From Mycobacterium fragae (GTDB lineage: Bacteria > Actinomycetota > Actinomycetes > Mycobacteriales > Mycobacteriaceae): a DNA stretch of 64,000 nucleotides. The notes under the pieces are model-generated. The model searched no databases, had not been told where the DNA came from, and saw nothing but the letters and a program-made list of their open reading frames with translations. The stretch covers positions 369,964 through 433,963 of the forward strand of contig NZ_LQOW01000024.1 of the NCBI RefSeq assembly GCF_002102185.1, given 5' to 3'. How positions within the stretch are numbered: the stretch's first letter is position 1; the number at the start of each line of letters is the position of its first letter. A program made the position numbers and the translations under genes. Shown piece after piece: positions 22,245 through 33,356 of this stretch.

Positions 22245-23408
22245 GTGAGCCTCAACGACCGGGATTCGCTGGCGGTGCTGCATGCCGCCATCGACCCGAG
22301 CGACGGCAACGGGCTCATCGGCCGGTTCTACACCCGTTGGTTTTCCCTCGACGTATCGCTGCGCGATCTGTTCCCGCCGGACATGGGCGCCCAGCGGGCA
22401 GCGTTCGCTCATGCGCTGCATTGGGTGTACGGCGAATTGGTCGCACAGCGCGCCGAAGCGCCGGTGGCGTTCTTGGCTCAGCTCGGACGCGATCACCGCA
22501 AATACGGGGTGATCGCCGAGCATTACGAGACGTTGCGGCAGGCGCTGCACACCACCCTGCGCGATGAACTGGGCGACGCGTGGACCGATGCGGTCGATGA
22601 GGCCGCCAAGCAGTCGCTGAACCTGATCACCGGGGTGATGTGCGGCGCGGCCGACGCCGACGAGGGGCCGGCCTGGTGGGACGCCACGGTGGTCGAGCAC
22701 TTGCGGGTATCGCGCGATCTCGCCGTGGTCCGGCTGCAGCTGGACCACCCGATGCCCTATCACGCCGGCCAGTACGTCAACGTCGCGATCCCGCAGTGCC
22801 CGCGGCGATGGCGATATTTGACGCCGGCGATTCCGCCGGATGACGGGGGCGCCATGGAGTTCCACGTCCGCGCGGTGCCGGGCGGCATGGTCAGCAACGC
22901 CATCGTCGGCGAGACCCGGCCCGGCGACCGGTGGCGGCTGTCCAGCCCGCACGGCGCCCTGCAGGTCGACCGCGACGGCGGCGACGTGCTGATGGTGGCC
23001 GGCAGCACCGGGCTGGCGCCGCTGCGCTCGATCGTCATGGACTTGACCCGCTGGGGCGAGAATCCGCGCGTGCACATGTTCTTCGGCGGCCGCTATCCGT
23101 GCGAGCTCTACGACCTGCCAACCCTGTGGCAGATCGCCGCGCACAATCCATGGCTGTCCGTGTCGCCCGTGTCCGAGCATTCGACCGATCCCGCCTGGGC
23201 CGCCGACTACCCCGATGTGACTCCGCCGCGGGGGCTGCATCTGCGTCAGACCGGTCTGCTGATGGACGTCGTCACGCGATACGGCGGGTGGGGCGACCGG
23301 CAGATCCTGATCAGCGGCGGACCGCAGATGGTGCGCGCCACCAAGGCCGCGCTGATCGCTAAAGGGGCGCCGCCGGAGCGCATCCAACACGACCCGCTGC
23401 ACAGCTAA
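22245..23408 (+). CDS. Type II flavohaemoglobin (Rv0385-like)
   Basis: 387 residues: a globin domain (1-~135) with distal-side Tyr29 and proximal His84 (in DHRKYGVIAEHY), then an FAD-binding (~150-250) and an NAD(P)-binding reductase domain (VAGSTGLAPLRSIV, ~260-385). The FAD motif usually R-x-Y-S reads RYLTPA here, a divergence known for the mycobacterial type II group. M. tuberculosis Rv0385 has been described as using D-lactate as electron donor, unlike NO-dioxygenase HMPs. It lies close to clpB as in M. tuberculosis. Confidence 0.88.
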   Translation: MSLNDRDSLAVLHAAIDPSDGNGLIGRFYTRWFSLDVSLRDLFPPDMGAQRAAFAHALHWVYGELVAQRAEAPVAFLAQLGRDHRKYGVIAEHYETLRQALHTTLRDELGDAWTDAVDEAAKQSLNLITGVMCGAADADEGPAWWDATVVEHLRVSRDLAVVRLQLDHPMPYHAGQYVNVAIPQCPRRWRYLTPAIPPDDGGAMEFHVRAVPGGMVSNAIVGETRPGDRWRLSSPHGALQVDRDGGDVLMVAGSTGLAPLRSIVMDLTRWGENPRVHMFFGGRYPCELYDLPTLWQIAAHNPWLSVSPVSEHSTDPAWAADYPDVTPPRGLHLRQTGLLMDVVTRYGGWGDRQILISGGPQMVRATKAALIAKGAPPERIQHDPLHS

Positions 23409-23418
23409 CCTGGGCGTC

Positions 23419-24309
23419 GTGCACATCGTCACGCTGCGCGATCCGTCGTCGGCGGTGCAGGCGCAGTTCGTGCCCGACGCCGGCATGATCGGCGTGTCGC
23501 TGACCGACTCCGGCGTAGAGCTGCTGGGTCAGCGCCGCGGGCTGGATGCCTACATCACCGACGCGAAGACGATGGGCATCCCGATCCTGTATCCCTGGGC
23601 AAATCGGTTGGGCGCCAACTCTTATACAGCCGAAGGCGTGACTGTCATACTCACGCCCGGCAGCAACGGCGTGCGGCCCGACCCCAACGGGCTGCCGATT
23701 CACGGTGTACTCGCCGCGTATCCGCGCTGGCGGGTGACGGTCGAGTCGGCGAATGAACTGACGGCGGAGGTGGATTTCGGCGCCGACCGAGACCTGCTGG
23801 AGAGCTTTCCGTTTCCGCATCTGCTGGCGCTGACGGTACGGCTTTCCGCCAAGACGTTGACCGTGCGCACCGTGGTGACCCCGACCGGCGATCGGGCGGT
23901 GCCGCTGTGTTTCGGTTTCCACCCGTATCTGCGGCTGCCGGGTGTGCCGCGCAACCAGTGGGTTATCGAGACCCCGCCCTTGCGTCATCTACGCCTTGAC
24001 GAGCAAGGGCTGCCCATTGGCGAGACGGCGCGGCAGGGCAGTTGCGCTGAACCGTTGGGCGACAAGGCTTTTGACGATGGCTACGACGAGGTTGCCGAAG
24101 GCGCCGTGTTCGCTGTGTCCGGCGGTGGTCGCCGTATCGAAGTGCACTTCGAGCAGGGGTATCCGGCGGCGCAGATCTTCGCGCCGCCAACTGAAGATGT
24201 CGTGTGTTTTGAGCCGATGGCAGCGCCCACCGACGCGCTACGCCGCGGCGGGTACCGGGCCGCGCGGCCGGGCGATTCGGCGGTCGCTCAGTTTGCGATC
24301 CGGGTGTAG
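23419..24309 (+). CDS. Aldose 1-epimerase family protein
   Basis: 296 residues, GTG start 23419, 10 nt after the flavohaemoglobin stop. The mutarotase beta-sandwich is recognisable: PILYPWANRLGANSY (substrate Arg), GLPIHGVLAAYPRW (catalytic-type His), LCFGFHPYLRLPG (second His) and CFEPMAAPTDAL (catalytic-type Glu). Such enzymes interconvert alpha and beta anomers of hexoses or phosphorylated hexoses; the exact sugar is unclear. It is convergent with hspR, 7 nt apart. Confidence 0.88.
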   Translation: MHIVTLRDPSSAVQAQFVPDAGMIGVSLTDSGVELLGQRRGLDAYITDAKTMGIPILYPWANRLGANSYTAEGVTVILTPGSNGVRPDPNGLPIHGVLAAYPRWRVTVESANELTAEVDFGADRDLLESFPFPHLLALTVRLSAKTLTVRTVVTPTGDRAVPLCFGFHPYLRLPGVPRNQWVIETPPLRHLRLDEQGLPIGETARQGSCAEPLGDKAFDDGYDEVAEGAVFAVSGGGRRIEVHFEQGYPAAQIFAPPTEDVVCFEPMAAPTDALRRGGYRAARPGDSAVAQFAIRV

Positions 24310-24316
24310 TGCCGGG

Positions 24317-24703
24317 TTATGTGCGGTCGCGCATCGGGCGAGGCTTCCACACCACCACCGCGGTGCTCTTGGGCACCACCGCGACATCACGCCGCTGGTT
24401 AGCCCGCAACGCCTCGATTTCGGCGGCCATCTCCTGGACCCGTGCCTGCAAGGCCGCCACTTGATTGGTCAGTTCGATGATCCGTTTGATGCCGGCCAGG
24501 TTCACGCCCTCGTCCTGGGACAGCCGCTGCACCTCGCGCAGCAGCTCGACGTCGTGCTGCGAATAACGCCGTCCGCCACCGGAACTGCGCCGTGGGCTGA
24601 CCAGGCCGAGCCGGTCGTAGGTGCGCAGCGTCTGCGCGTGCATGCCGGCCAGCTCGGCGGCCACCGATATCAAGAATGTCCGGGAATCTTCTTTCTTTGC
24701 CAT
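24317..24703 (-). CDS. hspR: Heat-shock repressor HspR
   Basis: 128-residue MerR-type regulator: winged HTH at 10-75 (LISVAAELAGMHAQTLRTYDRLGLVSPRRSS), a coiled coil at ~80-105, and the C-terminal VVVWKPRPMRD tail. HspR binds HAIR repeats, with DnaK as co-repressor, and silences the dnaK operon and clpB until unfolded proteins draw DnaK away. It is the last gene of the dnaK operon; its start shares one base with the dnaJ stop. Three HAIR-like repeats occur in the window (21138, 28476, 28531). Confidence 0.97.
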   Translation of the reverse strand: MAKKEDSRTFLISVAAELAGMHAQTLRTYDRLGLVSPRRSSGGGRRYSQHDVELLREVQRLSQDEGVNLAGIKRIIELTNQVAALQARVQEMAAEIEALRANQRRDVAVVPKSTAVVVWKPRPMRDRT

Positions 24704-25881
24704 CAGCGATTACCTGCCCATTCGGCCCGAGGGTCGAAGCCACTGGACCGCTCGGCGGCGGCGTAGGCTTCCAACGCGTCCTTGGCAGGGCCATCGAGAT
24801 TCGGCGGGACCGCGACTTTCACGGTGACCAGCAGGTCGCCCTGACCGCCGGTGCGCTTGGGCACCCCGCGTCCGCGCACCCGCAGGATACGGCCGTCGGC
24901 GGTGCCCTTGGGTACCCGAACACCGACCCTGCCGTCCAATGTCGGGACTGAAAGTGTTGTGCCCAAAGCCAACTCGGTGAAGCTGACCGGCACGGTCACC
25001 GTGAGGTCATCGCCGTCGCGGCCGAAGACCTTGTCCGGGCGCACGTGCACGGTCACATACAGGTCGCCCGACGGGGCGCCACGCAACCCGGCTTCGCCCT
25101 GCCCGGCCAGCCGGATCCGTTGTCCGTCCTCGACACCCGGCGGGATTCGCACGTTGATGGTGCGGGTGCGGGTGGCCACACCGGTTCCCTTGCATTCCTG
25201 ACAAGGGTGCTCGATGATCGACCCGCTGCCGCGGCAGTCCGTGCACGGCTCGGAAAAGCCGAAAGCCCCTTGGTTGCGGCTGATTACACCGGAGCCGTTA
25301 CAGGTCGGACACACCTTGGGGCTGGTTCCCGGCCGGGCTCCGCTGCCGTGACAGTTGGTGCATGGCGCCGGGCTGGTGAGCCGCAATGGCATTGCCACGC
25401 CCTTGGTGGCCTCCACGAAGCTCAGTTCGGCTTCGGTCTCCAAGTCGTTGCCGCGCCGCGGCCGACTGGGACGTGGTGATGCGCCCCGGCCGAACAAGCC
25501 GCCGAACAGGTCGCCGATGTTGGTGCCGCCGGAGCGGCCGGCGGCATTGAACAGATCGTTGAGATCGAATTCGACGCCATCGCCGCCCATGCCGAAGCCA
25601 CCGCCGAAGTTGCCGCCGTTGAACCGGCGACCGAACCCGCCACCGGCGAACAGCCGACGGGTCTCGTCGTACTCCTTGCGCTTGTCCGGGTCCGACAACA
25701 CGCTGTTGGCCTCGGACACCGCCTTGAAGCGGTCCGCGGCGCGCGCGTTATTGGGATTGCGGTCGGGATGCAGCTCGGAAGCCAGCTTGCGGTAGGCCCT
25801 CTTTATCTCGTCCTGGCTGGCGTCAGGGGAGACGCCAAGCTCCTTGTAGAAGTCTTTTTCGACCCATTCGCGTTGGGCCAT
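24703..25881 (-). CDS. dnaJ1: DnaJ chaperone (DnaJ1)
   Basis: 392 residues. J domain at ~10-75 with HPD (LHPDRNPNN), a Gly/Phe-rich region (~85-150), four zinc-binding repeats CxxCxGxG ([32 protein letters not shown]; ~165-240), then the beta-sandwich substrate domains. It stimulates DnaK ATPase and delivers clients. Third gene of the operon, 41 nt after grpE and overlapping hspR by one base. Confidence 0.97.
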   Translation of the reverse strand: MAQREWVEKDFYKELGVSPDASQDEIKRAYRKLASELHPDRNPNNARAADRFKAVSEANSVLSDPDKRKEYDETRRLFAGGGFGRRFNGGNFGGGFGMGGDGVEFDLNDLFNAAGRSGGTNIGDLFGGLFGRGASPRPSRPRRGNDLETEAELSFVEATKGVAMPLRLTSPAPCTNCHGSGARPGTSPKVCPTCNGSGVISRNQGAFGFSEPCTDCRGSGSIIEHPCQECKGTGVATRTRTINVRIPPGVEDGQRIRLAGQGEAGLRGAPSGDLYVTVHVRPDKVFGRDGDDLTVTVPVSFTELALGTTLSVPTLDGRVGVRVPKGTADGRILRVRGRGVPKRTGGQGDLLVTVKVAVPPNLDGPAKDALEAYAAAERSSGFDPRAEWAGNR

Positions 25882-25922
25882 TCCGCGTCACCCCCTCTCA
25901 CTTTCACTAGTTTTGGTCGTCG

Positions 25923-26566
25923 CTAATTCTCCGATGGTTCTGATTCTGCGTTATCACCGGCGTCGACATCGACAGTCTCGGCAGGCTCGTCGCCCTCTTC
26001 CGGGAAGGTGTCGACCACGCCGACCAAGGCGTGCCGCAGGATCTGGTCGCCGAGTTTGTAGCCCTGGCGCATCACGTTGCCGATCACGGGCTTGGAGCCC
26101 TCGGCCCCGTCGCCCTCATGCTGGACGGCCTCGTGCAACGCCGGGTCGAAGTCGTCGCCCTCGGCACCGAACGCCGACAGGCCGAGCCCAGTCAAGGCGC
26201 TCATCAGTTTGTCGGCGACCGATTTCAGCGGTCCCGACTCCAGGTCGCCGTGACTGCGTGCGCGCTCGAGATCGTCGAGCACACCCAGCAATTGGCTGAC
26301 GACGCCGGCCTTGGCGCGCTCGGCGGCGGCCTGCTGATCGCGCAACGCCCGCTTGCGGTAGTTCGCGTAGTCGGCTTGCACCCGCTGCAGATCGGCGGTC
26401 AGCTCGGAAACCTTGTCGTCGGTTTCGGCAGCCGCCGAAGCCGTCGCCGCTCCCGGTGCCGGCCCGCTGGGGGCCGGCCCGGAAGCCACGTGGCGCACCT
26501 CGCCGGTTTCCGGATCAATCCGCCGTTTGTCGGTGACCGTTACCTGTTCGCGTGGATTGCCTTCGC

Positions 26567-26570
<4 letters not shown>
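25923..26570 (-). CDS. grpE: GrpE nucleotide exchange factor
   Basis: 215 residues. An N-terminal acidic/Ala-rich disordered stretch, a long coiled coil (~55-105, [21 protein letters not shown]) and the beta domain with [15 protein letters not shown] and [24 protein letters not shown]. It exchanges ADP on DnaK. Its GTG start overlaps the dnaK stop by 4 nt (GTGA), which couples translation. Confidence 0.97.
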
Positions 26571-28435
<1,865 letters not shown>

Positions 28436-28475
28436 GGTGAATCCTCCCTGATAATCGAGCTTCGTATTGCATTAC

Positions 28476-28496
28476 GCTGAGTGAACCCCGCTCAAG
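28476..28496 (-). promoter_or_regulatory. HAIR element 1 of the dnaK operon
   Basis: GCTGAGT-N7-GCTCAAG; 11 of 14 positions fit the HspR consensus. It lies 40 nt before the dnaK start codon. The 300-nt span 28436-28735 between dnaK and the divergent tetR gene holds this element, a second one at 28531 and a TetR-type repeat at 28707; I see no gene in it. Confidence 0.75.
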
Positions 28497-28530
28497 ACTG
28501 CTCCTACCGGTGGGGCGGTGTCAAACCAGC

Positions 28531-28551
28531 ATTGAGCGTGATTCACTCAAG
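28531..28551 (-). promoter_or_regulatory. HAIR element 2 of the dnaK operon
   Basis: ATTGAGC-N7-ACTCAAG; the right half is a perfect HspR half-site and 11 of 14 positions fit overall. Centre-to-centre distance to element 1 is 55 bp, about five helical turns, so dimers on both would face the same side of the DNA. Confidence 0.8.
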
Positions 28552-28706
28552 TTGTCGATGTGGTCAACGACACCGATCAGAAGTTTGTTCCCGCTGCCCC
28601 GTCGACCGTGCGCACAGGGCTTTCACTGTGCGATCAGGGCGGAAAATCCTGGGAAATCGCGCCCTGGACGCACGCTCGACGGCGCCGCGACCACTGCGCC
28701 GAGTAA

Positions 28707-28722
28707 CAGAGCAAACGCTCTG
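28707..28722. promoter_or_regulatory. Candidate TetR operator: CAGAGC-N4-GCTCTG
   Basis: A perfect inverted repeat with 6-bp arms and 4-bp centre, 13 nt before the GTG of a tetR-family gene. Position and size fit autoregulation by that TetR protein. Confidence 0.55.
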
Positions 28723-28735
28723 CTACAGTGACGAC

Positions 28736-29374
28736 GTGCCCCGCCCACGCGTGCATGACCCGGATCGGGTGCTGGACGCCGTCGAGTCGTTGGCCGTGGC
28801 GTCCGGGTCCGCCGCGGTGACGGTCCGGGCGATCAGCGCCGTCGCCGGAGTTTCCAACGGCGCGCTGTACCACACGTTCGGATCGCGTACGGGTCTGCTC
28901 GGGCGGGCGTGGCTGCGGGCCGGGCGCCGATTCCTCACACTGCAATCCGCCCTGGTCGATCATGCGATGTCGGCGCCGGGCTCGCGGCCGCCGGCTGAGG
29001 CCGTCGTGGCCGCCGCCGAGGCGCCGGCAGTCTTCGCCGAGCAGTATCCGGATTGCGCCAAACTGCTGTTGACGGTGCGCCGGGAGGAACTGTTGAACTC
29101 CGACCTGCCCGACGAGATCGCCACGGAGCTGCGCGATCTCGACCGATCACTGGTCGGCTTGATGATCCGGCTCGCGGCCAACCTGTGGGACCGCAAAGAC
29201 GCGAACGCCGTCGATGCCATCACCGCCTGCATCGTCGATCTGCCGACCGCGCTGCTGCTGCGCCGCAACCGGCTGGACAACACGACGGCCCGCGACCAGC
29301 TGCGTGCGGCGGTGCGGGCGGTTCTCGACGTGGGGCCGGCACCTACTGCGAAAGGGGCGAACCATGGGCATTAG
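28736..29374 (+). CDS. TetR-family transcriptional regulator
   Basis: 212 residues from the GTG at 28736; longer readings run into the promoter region. The N-terminal HTH is clear (VTVRAISAVAGVSNGALYHTFGSRTGLLGRAWL, ~25-58); the C-terminal ligand domain is all-helical and unlike families I can name. It overlaps the enoyl-CoA isomerase-like gene by 11 nt, so an acyl-CoA or fatty acid is a reasonable ligand guess. An inverted repeat just upstream is the likely operator. It is divergent from dnaK. Confidence 0.85.
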   Translation: MPRPRVHDPDRVLDAVESLAVASGSAAVTVRAISAVAGVSNGALYHTFGSRTGLLGRAWLRAGRRFLTLQSALVDHAMSAPGSRPPAEAVVAAAEAPAVFAEQYPDCAKLLLTVRREELLNSDLPDEIATELRDLDRSLVGLMIRLAANLWDRKDANAVDAITACIVDLPTALLLRRNRLDNTTARDQLRAAVRAVLDVGPAPTAKGANHGH

Positions 29375-30020
29375 CCTGACCTACGACGAGAAGATCGCGA
29401 TTCTGGACCTCGGCGACGACGAAAACCGCTTCTCGCCAACCTTTCTCGACGAGATAGATTCACAGCTCGACGAGGTCGTCGGCGCAGGCGCACACGGCCT
29501 GGTCACGACCGGCGGAGGCAAGTTCTACTCCAACGGTCTCGACCTGGACTGGCTCGGCGCCCATGGTGACCGGGCCCAGTGGTACGTCGGCCGGGTACAG
29601 AGCATGCTGGCCCGCGTCCTCACTCTGCCGGTACCCACCGCGGCCGCCGTCGTCGGGCACGCGTTCGGCGCCGGGGCGATGTTGGCGCTGGCGCACGACT
29701 TTCGGGTGATGCGTGCCGACCGTGGCTACTTCTGCTTTCCCGAAGCCGACATCCGCATCCCGTTCACACCCGGGATGGCCGCGCTGATCCAAGCCAAACT
29801 CACCCCGCAGGCGGCGATCGCTTCGATGACCACCGGACGTCGCTTCGGCGGCGGCGACGCCGCGAGCCTTGGCCTTGTCGACGCCGTTGCCGCCGAGGGC
29901 GCGGTGACAGCCGCGGCTGTGGACATCCTGCGTCCGCTCGAGGGTAAGGACCCCGGCACGTTGGGCGCGATCAAACAGACCATGTTCGGCCAGGCGGTGC
30001 GGGCGCTGCGCACCGATTAG
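29364..30020 (+). CDS. Enoyl-CoA hydratase/isomerase family, delta3-delta2-isomerase-like
   Basis: 218 residues, ATG 29364, with an AAAGGGG ribosome site about 8 nt upstream inside the tetR end. The crotonase oxyanion-hole segments are [15 protein letters not shown] (~48-62) and [19 protein letters not shown]. The SNGLDLDWL form resembles the short plant/actinobacterial enoyl-CoA isomerases, which shift double bonds of unsaturated fatty acyl-CoAs for beta-oxidation. It is shorter than a standard hydratase (~260), lacking much of the C-terminal helical part. Coupled to the TetR gene by an 11-nt overlap. Confidence 0.83.
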   Translation: MGISLTYDEKIAILDLGDDENRFSPTFLDEIDSQLDEVVGAGAHGLVTTGGGKFYSNGLDLDWLGAHGDRAQWYVGRVQSMLARVLTLPVPTAAAVVGHAFGAGAMLALAHDFRVMRADRGYFCFPEADIRIPFTPGMAALIQAKLTPQAAIASMTTGRRFGGGDAASLGLVDAVAAEGAVTAAAVDILRPLEGKDPGTLGAIKQTMFGQAVRALRTD

Positions 30021-30124
30021 CGGGTTCGCTCCGTAACTGCAGATACGTCGGATACCCTTTCCACCAGCCCGTTCCTCGGGTATGCACGCGTCGCAGCGAT
30101 GCGCCTGACCACGATAGGAACCCG

Positions 30125-31579
30125 ATGCCACCGCTGCCCGACACGCCTGTCCCGGCAGTACCCGTGCCGACCCGCCCTGACCTGCTCACCCGCGAAGACG
30201 CCGGTTATCACCACGACCTGCGGCCTCGGCAGCTGCAGATGATCGCGATCGGCGGCGCCATCGGCACCGGACTGTTTCTCGGCGCCGGCGGACGGCTCGA
30301 GTCGGCCGGACCGGGGTTGTTCTTGGTCTACGGGATCTGCGGCGGATTCGTGTTTCTGATCCTGCGCGCGCTTGGCGAGCTGGTGCTGCACCGCCCGTCC
30401 TCGGGGTCGTTCGTGTCCTATGCACGCGAATTCTTCGGAGAGAAGGCAGCTTTCGTCGCGGGTTGGATGTATTTCCTGAATTGGTCGATGACGGGCATCG
30501 TGGACTCCACAGCGATTGCGAACTACTTCCACTACTGGACACCGTTTCACGTGATCCCCCAGTGGACTCTCGCGCTGATCGCGCTGGTGGCGGTGGTGTC
30601 GGTGAACATGATCTCGGTGCGGGCCTTCGGCGAGCTGGAGTTCTGGGCCGCACTGATCAAGGTGCTGGCGCTGATAACGTTCCTGGTCGTCGGAACCATC
30701 TTTCTGGCCGGGCGCTACCAGATCGAAGGCGTGAACACCGGATTGAGCCTGTGGGCCGATCACGGCGGATTCTTGCCGACCGGCTTGTTGCCGCTGGTGC
30801 TCGTCACCTCGGGGGTGGTATTCGCCTATGCCGCAGTCGAACTCGTCGGCACCGCCGCTGGGGAAACGGCCGATCCGGAGAAGGTCATGCCGCGCGCAAT
30901 CAACTCGGTGGTGGCGCGCATCGCGATCTTTTACGTCGGCTCGGTCGCGCTGCTCGCACTGCTGCTGCCGTATACCGCATACAAAGAACACGAAAGTCCG
31001 TTCGTGACATTCTTTTCCAAGATCGGTTTCGATGGAGCCGGCACCCTGATGAACGTGGTGGTTCTGACCGCGGCGTTCTCCAGCCTGAACGCCGGGTTGT
31101 ATTCCACGGGCCGGATTCTACGTTCGTTGGCGATGAACGGCAGCGGCCCGAAATTCACCGCGCGAATGTCGAAAAACGGTGTGCCATATGGCGGCATCTT
31201 GTTGACCAGCATGATCGGGCTCTTCGGTGTCGTGCTCAACGCAGTCAAACCGGGGCAGGCCTTCGAAATCGTGCTGAACATCGCCGCAATGGGTGTCATT
31301 GCGGCGTGGGCGACGATCGTGCTCTGCCAGATCCGGCTCTACCACGCGACGAAAGCCGGGCGCATGCAGCGGCCCCGATTCCGGATGCCGCTGGCCCCGT
31401 ACAGCGGCTACGCCACGCTGGCATTCCTGGCGGGCGTGCTGGTGTTGATGATGATCGACGATCGGCGCGGTCCGTGGATCATCGGCACGTTCACCGTGGG
31501 CATCCCAGCTCTTGTCGGTGGGTGGTACCTGGTTCGTCACCGCGTGATGGCCGCCGCTGGCGACGAGGCCCACCCGTGA
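30125..31579 (+). CDS. APC-superfamily amino-acid permease, AnsP type
   Basis: 484 residues, 12 membrane helices. The AAT-family signature [27 protein letters not shown] starts helix 1, and [23 protein letters not shown] follows helix 2. It strongly resembles mycobacterial L-asparagine/aspartate permeases (AnsP1/AnsP2), proton-coupled importers supplying nitrogen. In M. tuberculosis ansP2 (Rv0346c) lies in the same neighbourhood as the dnaK operon, so this may be the ansP2 orthologue; paralogues are too similar to decide here. A 60-residue membrane peptide overlaps its stop by 4 nt. Confidence 0.9.
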   Translation: MPPLPDTPVPAVPVPTRPDLLTREDAGYHHDLRPRQLQMIAIGGAIGTGLFLGAGGRLESAGPGLFLVYGICGGFVFLILRALGELVLHRPSSGSFVSYAREFFGEKAAFVAGWMYFLNWSMTGIVDSTAIANYFHYWTPFHVIPQWTLALIALVAVVSVNMISVRAFGELEFWAALIKVLALITFLVVGTIFLAGRYQIEGVNTGLSLWADHGGFLPTGLLPLVLVTSGVVFAYAAVELVGTAAGETADPEKVMPRAINSVVARIAIFYVGSVALLALLLPYTAYKEHESPFVTFFSKIGFDGAGTLMNVVVLTAAFSSLNAGLYSTGRILRSLAMNGSGPKFTARMSKNGVPYGGILLTSMIGLFGVVLNAVKPGQAFEIVLNIAAMGVIAAWATIVLCQIRLYHATKAGRMQRPRFRMPLAPYSGYATLAFLAGVLVLMMIDDRRGPWIIGTFTVGIPALVGGWYLVRHRVMAAAGDEAHP

Positions 31580-31758
31580 GTCGGAATCGATACGCGGCCA
31601 CGCCGCCGCTGTACGGGATGGCGATGGTTTTCCTCGCAATTGCGATCGTCGCCGTCAGCGCGTATCTCCACGCCGGTTGGTGGTCGATCCCCGGCTACCT
31701 GATCGCGGCGGTAACCGCGGTAGCGGGCTTTACGCTCGCGTTCCGCGACTTCTCCTGA
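31576..31758 (+). CDS. Small two-helix membrane protein coupled to the permease
   Basis: 60 residues from a GTG that overlaps the permease stop (GTGA, 4 nt). Two hydrophobic helices are visible, about 14-30 ([17 protein letters not shown]) and 36-55 ([21 protein letters not shown]), with few other residues. Tight coupling suggests an accessory subunit or stabiliser of the permease. No family is recognised. Confidence 0.65.
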   Translation: MSRNRYAATPPLYGMAMVFLAIAIVAVSAYLHAGWWSIPGYLIAAVTAVAGFTLAFRDFS

Positions 31759-31874
31759 CGGCGTCAGACTGATGTGCTGGCGCACTCTTCGCAATCCCGT
31801 TTCTATGGGTGATAATGGCACTCTCCTAAATTGAGACTATGCTTCTTAGCGCGACAGCAGAGAAGGGGATACCG

Positions 31875-33329
31875 ATGACTGTGCAGGCTGTGCTCGACGA
31901 GATCCGTGAACGACCGGGCACCGGTGAGGTGATTGCGGTTGTCGATCCCGCCACCGAAGAGCAGGTCACCGAGTTCAAAGATTGCGGTCCGGAAGCCGTC
32001 AACGAAGCGGTTGCGCGTGCGAAGGAGACCGCCGAGTCGGGTGTCTGGCGGGATTTGCCGCCGAGCGAGCGGGCCAAGGTGCTCTGGCGCGTCGGCGAGC
32101 TCATCGATGAGAACGCGGAGGTTTTGGCCGAGCTCGAATCGCTCAATGCCGGCATGACACCACTGCAGGCGCAGGGAACCGTGACCGTCGGCTCGGAGTT
32201 TTTCCGCTACTACGCCGGCTGGTGCACCAAGATCGAGGGCATCGCGGCCGACGTGCACACCGGCGGCCTCACCGGCATCGACTCCCACCAGCACGCCTAC
32301 ACCCTCAAAGAGCCCTACGGCGTAGTGGGGCTGATATTTCCCTGGAATGGACCGGTCTTCAACTTCTGCTGCAAGCTCGCTCCTGCGCTCGCAGCGGGCT
32401 GCAGCAGCGTCGTCAAACCGGCCGAGGAGACCCCGCTGTCGGCGCTGGTACTGGACAACATCCTGCACGAGGCCGGGGTTCCCGAAGGGGTGGCCAACCT
32501 GCTCCTGGGCTACGGACACACCGCCGGTGCGGCGATCACCGCACACCCCGACGTCGAGAAAGTCGCCTTCACGGGCTCGACCGAGGTCGGCAGGGCCATC
32601 GTGCATGCGGCGGGCGATAGCAACCTGAAGAAGGTCACCCTGGAGCTTGGCGGCAAGTCGCCCGTCGTGGTCTTCGATGACGCCGACCTGTCGAAGGCCG
32701 TCCCCATGGCTGCGTTCGGCACCTTCATCCACTCCGGGCAGGCATGTGTGTGCGGGTCGCGCATCTTCGTCCAGCGCGGCATCTACGAGCAGTTCGTGGA
32801 GCAGCTGGCCAACGTCGCGAACGGGCTCCCGCAAGGCGGCCCCAAGGATGAGGGCAGCTTGATCGGCCCGCTGATCAGCGAGAAGCAACTCACCCGCGTC
32901 ATGGGCTACCTCGAACAGGGCAAGTCCGACGGAGTCGAGGTGGTCACCGGCGGGCACCGGCTCGACCGCAAAGGCTACTTCGTGCGCCCCACCGTGCTCA
33001 CCAACGTGGCCTCCACCAGCAGGCTGTTCCAAGAGGAGATCTTCGGGCCGGTGGTCGCGGTCTTGCCGTTCGACGACGAGGACGAGGCGGTCGCTCTGGC
33101 CAACGACACCACCTACGGACTGGCCGCCACCGCCTGGACCCAAGACCTCGGCCGCGCACACCGGATTGCCAAGCGGCTCAAGGCCGGAACCGTGGGGTTG
33201 AACTGTCAGATGCAGTTCGATCACTCGATGCCCTTTGGCGGATACAAGCAATCCGGTTGGGGCTACGAGTCGGGCAAAGCGGGTCTGGAGACCTACCTGC
33301 AGACGAAAATCGTCTGGGCCCAGATGTAG
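31875..33329 (+). CDS. Aldehyde dehydrogenase family protein
   Basis: 484 residues from the ATG at 31875, which has the ribosome site AGAAGGGG 6 nt upstream; an ATG at 31839 would add 12 residues but is less well placed. NAD(P)-dependent oxidation of an aldehyde to an acid. VTLELGGKSP holds the general-base Glu, and Cys291 in GQACVCGSR is the nucleophile; FTGSTEVGR and PFGGYKQSGWG are cofactor and C-terminal signatures. The family part resembles betaine/phenylacetaldehyde dehydrogenases. Substrate unknown. The next gene starts 27 nt downstream. Confidence 0.93.
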   Translation: MTVQAVLDEIRERPGTGEVIAVVDPATEEQVTEFKDCGPEAVNEAVARAKETAESGVWRDLPPSERAKVLWRVGELIDENAEVLAELESLNAGMTPLQAQGTVTVGSEFFRYYAGWCTKIEGIAADVHTGGLTGIDSHQHAYTLKEPYGVVGLIFPWNGPVFNFCCKLAPALAAGCSSVVKPAEETPLSALVLDNILHEAGVPEGVANLLLGYGHTAGAAITAHPDVEKVAFTGSTEVGRAIVHAAGDSNLKKVTLELGGKSPVVVFDDADLSKAVPMAAFGTFIHSGQACVCGSRIFVQRGIYEQFVEQLANVANGLPQGGPKDEGSLIGPLISEKQLTRVMGYLEQGKSDGVEVVTGGHRLDRKGYFVRPTVLTNVASTSRLFQEEIFGPVVAVLPFDDEDEAVALANDTTYGLAATAWTQDLGRAHRIAKRLKAGTVGLNCQMQFDHSMPFGGYKQSGWGYESGKAGLETYLQTKIVWAQM

Positions 33330-33356
33330 GTCAGAACGGCGGCGTACGCTGCCGCC

